From CAZBWP01 sp964630265 (GTDB lineage: Bacteria > Pseudomonadota > Alphaproteobacteria > Rhodospirillales > Defluviicoccaceae): a stretch of DNA of 64,000 nt. Shown piece by piece: positions 62,111 to 64,000 of the stretch. The stretch is from the NCBI GenBank assembly GCA_964630265.1, contig CAZVRW010000004.1, positions 1-64,000 of the forward strand. The letters are read 5' to 3'. The translations under genes and the position numbers were made by a program. Positions within the stretch are counted from its first letter, which is position 1. Each line of letters starts with the position of its first letter. The notes beneath the pieces are model-generated. The model was given only the letters and a program-made list of their open reading frames with translations, made no database searches and had not been told where the DNA came from.

Positions 62111-64000
62111 CGGACCGCGACTCCCTGGGCTTTGGCGATGACGGGCGCGAGGCGGTCGCGGATCGCCGATTCGATTTCATGGATCTTGAACGGCTGGCCG
62201 GAGACCTTGCTCAGGCCTTCGGCCGGCAGGAGATACTGGCCGCGCAACAGGGTCACCAGTTGTCCGGCATTCATTTCCGGCACCAGGATGCGGTCGTAGC
62301 GGCCGAGCAGGGTGTCGAGATTGGGCGGCAGCGGCCACAGATAGCGCAAATGGATGTGCGAGACGTCGTGGCCCTCGGTGCGCAAATTCGCCACGGCGCG
62401 ACTGATCGGCCCGAAGGTCGACCCCCAGGCGACCACGGCAAGGCTGCCACGGTCATCGCCGTCCGTCACCGTCTGCGGCGGCACGTCTCCGGCGATGCCG
62501 GCGATCTTCGCCGCGCGCAACTCCGTCATCCGCTGGTGGTTGGCCGGGTCGTAGGAGATGTGGCCGCTTTCGGCGTCCTTCTCGATGCCGCCGATGCGGT
62601 GTTCCAGCCCCGGCGTGCCGGGAATCGCCCATTCGCGCGCCAGTGTTCTCGGGTTGCGGCGATAGGGGTGATAATCCGCCGGATCCTGTCGGAAGCTGAC
62701 CGGGAAGGCGGGAATCTCTTCGACATCGGGCAGCCGCCACGGCTGCGCCGCGTTGGCGATGTAGCCGTCGCTGAGCACGATCACCGGCGTCATGTAGCGA
62801 GTCGCCAGGCGTGCCGCCTCGACGGCGACCTCGAAGCAGTCGGCCGGCGAGCGCGCCGCCAGCACCGCCACCGGGGTATCGCCGTTGCGGCCGAACACGG
62901 ACTGATACAGGTCCGACTGCTCGGTCTTCGTCGGCATGCCCGTCGACGGCCCAGCGCGTTGCGTGTTGACGAGGACCAGCGGCAACTCGGCCGATACGGC
63001 GAGCGTGATCGCCTCGGTCTTCAGCGCCATGCCGGGCCCGGAACTCGACGTCACGCCGAGCGCGCCGGCGTAGGAGGCACCGATCGCCGAGCAGACGGCG
63101 GCGATCTCGTCCTCCGCCTGGAAGGTCAGGACATTGTAGCGGGTGAGCCGGCTGAGGAGATGCAGGATCGGCGACGCCGGGGTGATCGGATAGGAGCCGA
63201 AAAACAGCCGAAGCCCGGCGCGCTGGGCGCCGACGATCAGGCCATAGGCCATCGCCTCGCTGCCGGTGATCGCGGTGTAGACGCCGGGCGCGATGCGCGC
63301 GGGATCGACCGAGAAGCCGGTGATCTCCGAGGGAAATTCGGCGGTTTCCGCATACGCGTGGCCGGCATCGAGGGCGGCGACGTTGGCGTCGGCCACCTCG
63401 GGGCGGCTACCGAACTTCTCCTGTAGCCAAGCGGTGGTCGGGCCGCGATCGCGCGCGTACAGCCAGTAGACGAGGCCCAGCGCCCACATGTTCTTGCAGC
63501 GCAACGCATCCTTCTGCGACAGGCCGAACGGTTTCACCGCCTCGAGCGTCTGCCGGGAAATGTCGACGTCGATGACCCGGAAGGCCTCGAGGCTGCCGTC
63601 GTGCCGGGGATCGTTGAGATACCCCGCCTTGCGCAGGCTGCGTTCGTTGAACGCGCCGCTGTCGATGACGACCAGGCCGCCCGGACGGACGCCGCCGATC
63701 TCGACCTTGAGCGCGGCGGGATTGAGGGCGACCAGCGTGTCGGGCCGATCGCCCGAGGTCATGATGGCGCGCGCGCCGAAGTTGATCTGGTAAGCGGAAA
63801 CGCCGTAGGTGGTGCCGGCCGGGGCGCGGATCTCGGCGGGGAAGTCCGGGAAGGTCGCGAGATCGTTGCCGGCCAGCGCCGTGGTCTCGGCGAACCGGCC
63901 GCCGGTGACCTGGATGCCGTCGCCGGAGTCCCCAGCGAAGCGGACGACCGCGGACTCGAGCCGCTGGCGCGCGGTCCTGTCGGGGGCGGAGGGAGGTTGG
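62107..64000 (-). CDS. korA: 2-oxoacid:ferredoxin oxidoreductase alpha subunit (gamma-alpha fusion), start beyond window
   Basis: The frame is open to the right edge. The N-terminal gamma domain is visible from about 63960 leftward (RFAGDSGDGIQVTGGRFAE, then DFPAEIRAPAGTTYGVS), followed by the alpha part with GSEAMAYGLIVGAQRAG, YPITPASPILHLL, SSSGPGMALKTEAI and PVIVLSDGYIAN. This gamma-alpha fusion is the KorA layout of the two-subunit enzyme. About 630 residues are present; only the first few are missing. Confidence 0.93.
   Translation of the reverse strand, partial: QPPSAPDRTARQRLESAVVRFAGDSGDGIQVTGGRFAETTALAGNDLATFPDFPAEIRAPAGTTYGVSAYQINFGARAIMTSGDRPDTLVALNPAALKVEIGGVRPGGLVVIDSGAFNERSLRKAGYLNDPRHDGSLEAFRVIDVDISRQTLEAVKPFGLSQKDALRCKNMWALGLVYWLYARDRGPTTAWLQEKFGSRPEVADANVAALDAGHAYAETAEFPSEITGFSVDPARIAPGVYTAITGSEAMAYGLIVGAQRAGLRLFFGSYPITPASPILHLLSRLTRYNVLTFQAEDEIAAVCSAIGASYAGALGVTSSSGPGMALKTEAITLAVSAELPLVLVNTQRAGPSTGMPTKTEQSDLYQSVFGRNGDTPVAVLAARSPADCFEVAVEAARLATRYMTPVIVLSDGYIANAAQPWRLPDVEEIPAFPVSFRQDPADYHPYRRNPRTLAREWAIPGTPGLEHRIGGIEKDAESGHISYDPANHQRMTELRAAKIAGIAGDVPPQTVTDGDDRGSLAVVAWGSTFGPISRAVANLRTEGHDVSHIHLRYLWPLPPNLDTLLGRYDRILVPEMNAGQLVTLLRGQYLLPAEGLSKVSGQPFKIHEIESAIRDRLAPVIAKAQGVAVR

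Overview
The window is a GC-rich stretch of an alphaproteobacterial chromosome, most likely a Rhodospirillales-type organism. The evidence is the gene order trpG-trpD-trpC-moaC-moeA-lexA-comEC, a LexA of the alphaproteobacterial type with a GAAC-N7-GAAC operator, a DUF1244 protein, and a KorAB/FprA-type redox set. Two blocks of exactly 100 N (14445-14544 and 40882-40981) show this is a scaffold, probably a draft or metagenome-assembled genome. Both gaps sit inside tandem repeats.

Layout, left to right. A tRNA-Gly tail (1-55) is followed by a leftward operon for a biotin-dependent, sodium-pumping acyl-CoA decarboxylase (mmdA-D-C-B order of transcription) plus an unknown two-helix membrane protein. 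Next come an MFS transporter, a CaiB-type CoA-transferase and a cold-shock protein. A regulatory set follows: protein acetyltransferase Pat, divergent from an acetyl-CoA-synthetase-like enzyme and an acyl carrier protein. After three small envelope genes comes a glycerol locus (glpR, glpV, glpK, glpD, glpF). Kinase and dehydrogenase are intact there, but both uptake genes are interrupted: glpV by a stop codon and a frameshift, glpF by an in-frame TGA.

From 21.8 to 28.0 kb a leftward operon encodes an N-type F-ATPase in the order atpD-C-Q-B-E-F-A-G. Its c subunit carries a two-carboxylate, sodium-type ion site. The usual atpR gene is missing. With the sodium-pumping decarboxylase this suggests a sodium cycle running beside the proton economy. 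A five-gene branched-chain-amino-acid type ABC importer (liv), a copper chaperone/copper ATPase pair, the trp-moa-moe-lexA block and comEC follow.

The right third holds a Fur-type ferrous iron operon (feoA-feoA-feoB-feoC), then three nested inverted repeats between convergent genes. After these comes a partial exosortase-A (XrtA/PEP-CTERM) polysaccharide cluster: export protein, PrsR, PrsK, chain-length protein and tyrosine autokinase. A sigma-54 promoter candidate and an 18-bp direct repeat lie upstream of the chain-length gene. No exosortase or glycosyltransferase is present in the window. The end carries housekeeping genes (DUF1244, purD, xseA, a lipid A type acyltransferase, a rhodanese), an adrenodoxin-type ferredoxin reductase, and 2-oxoacid:ferredoxin oxidoreductase korB-korA, the last running off the right edge.

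A recurring trait is short tandem duplication (12-27 bp units) in spacers and weakly constrained coding tails. Very long open frames antisense to real genes are common because of the high GC and were left out.
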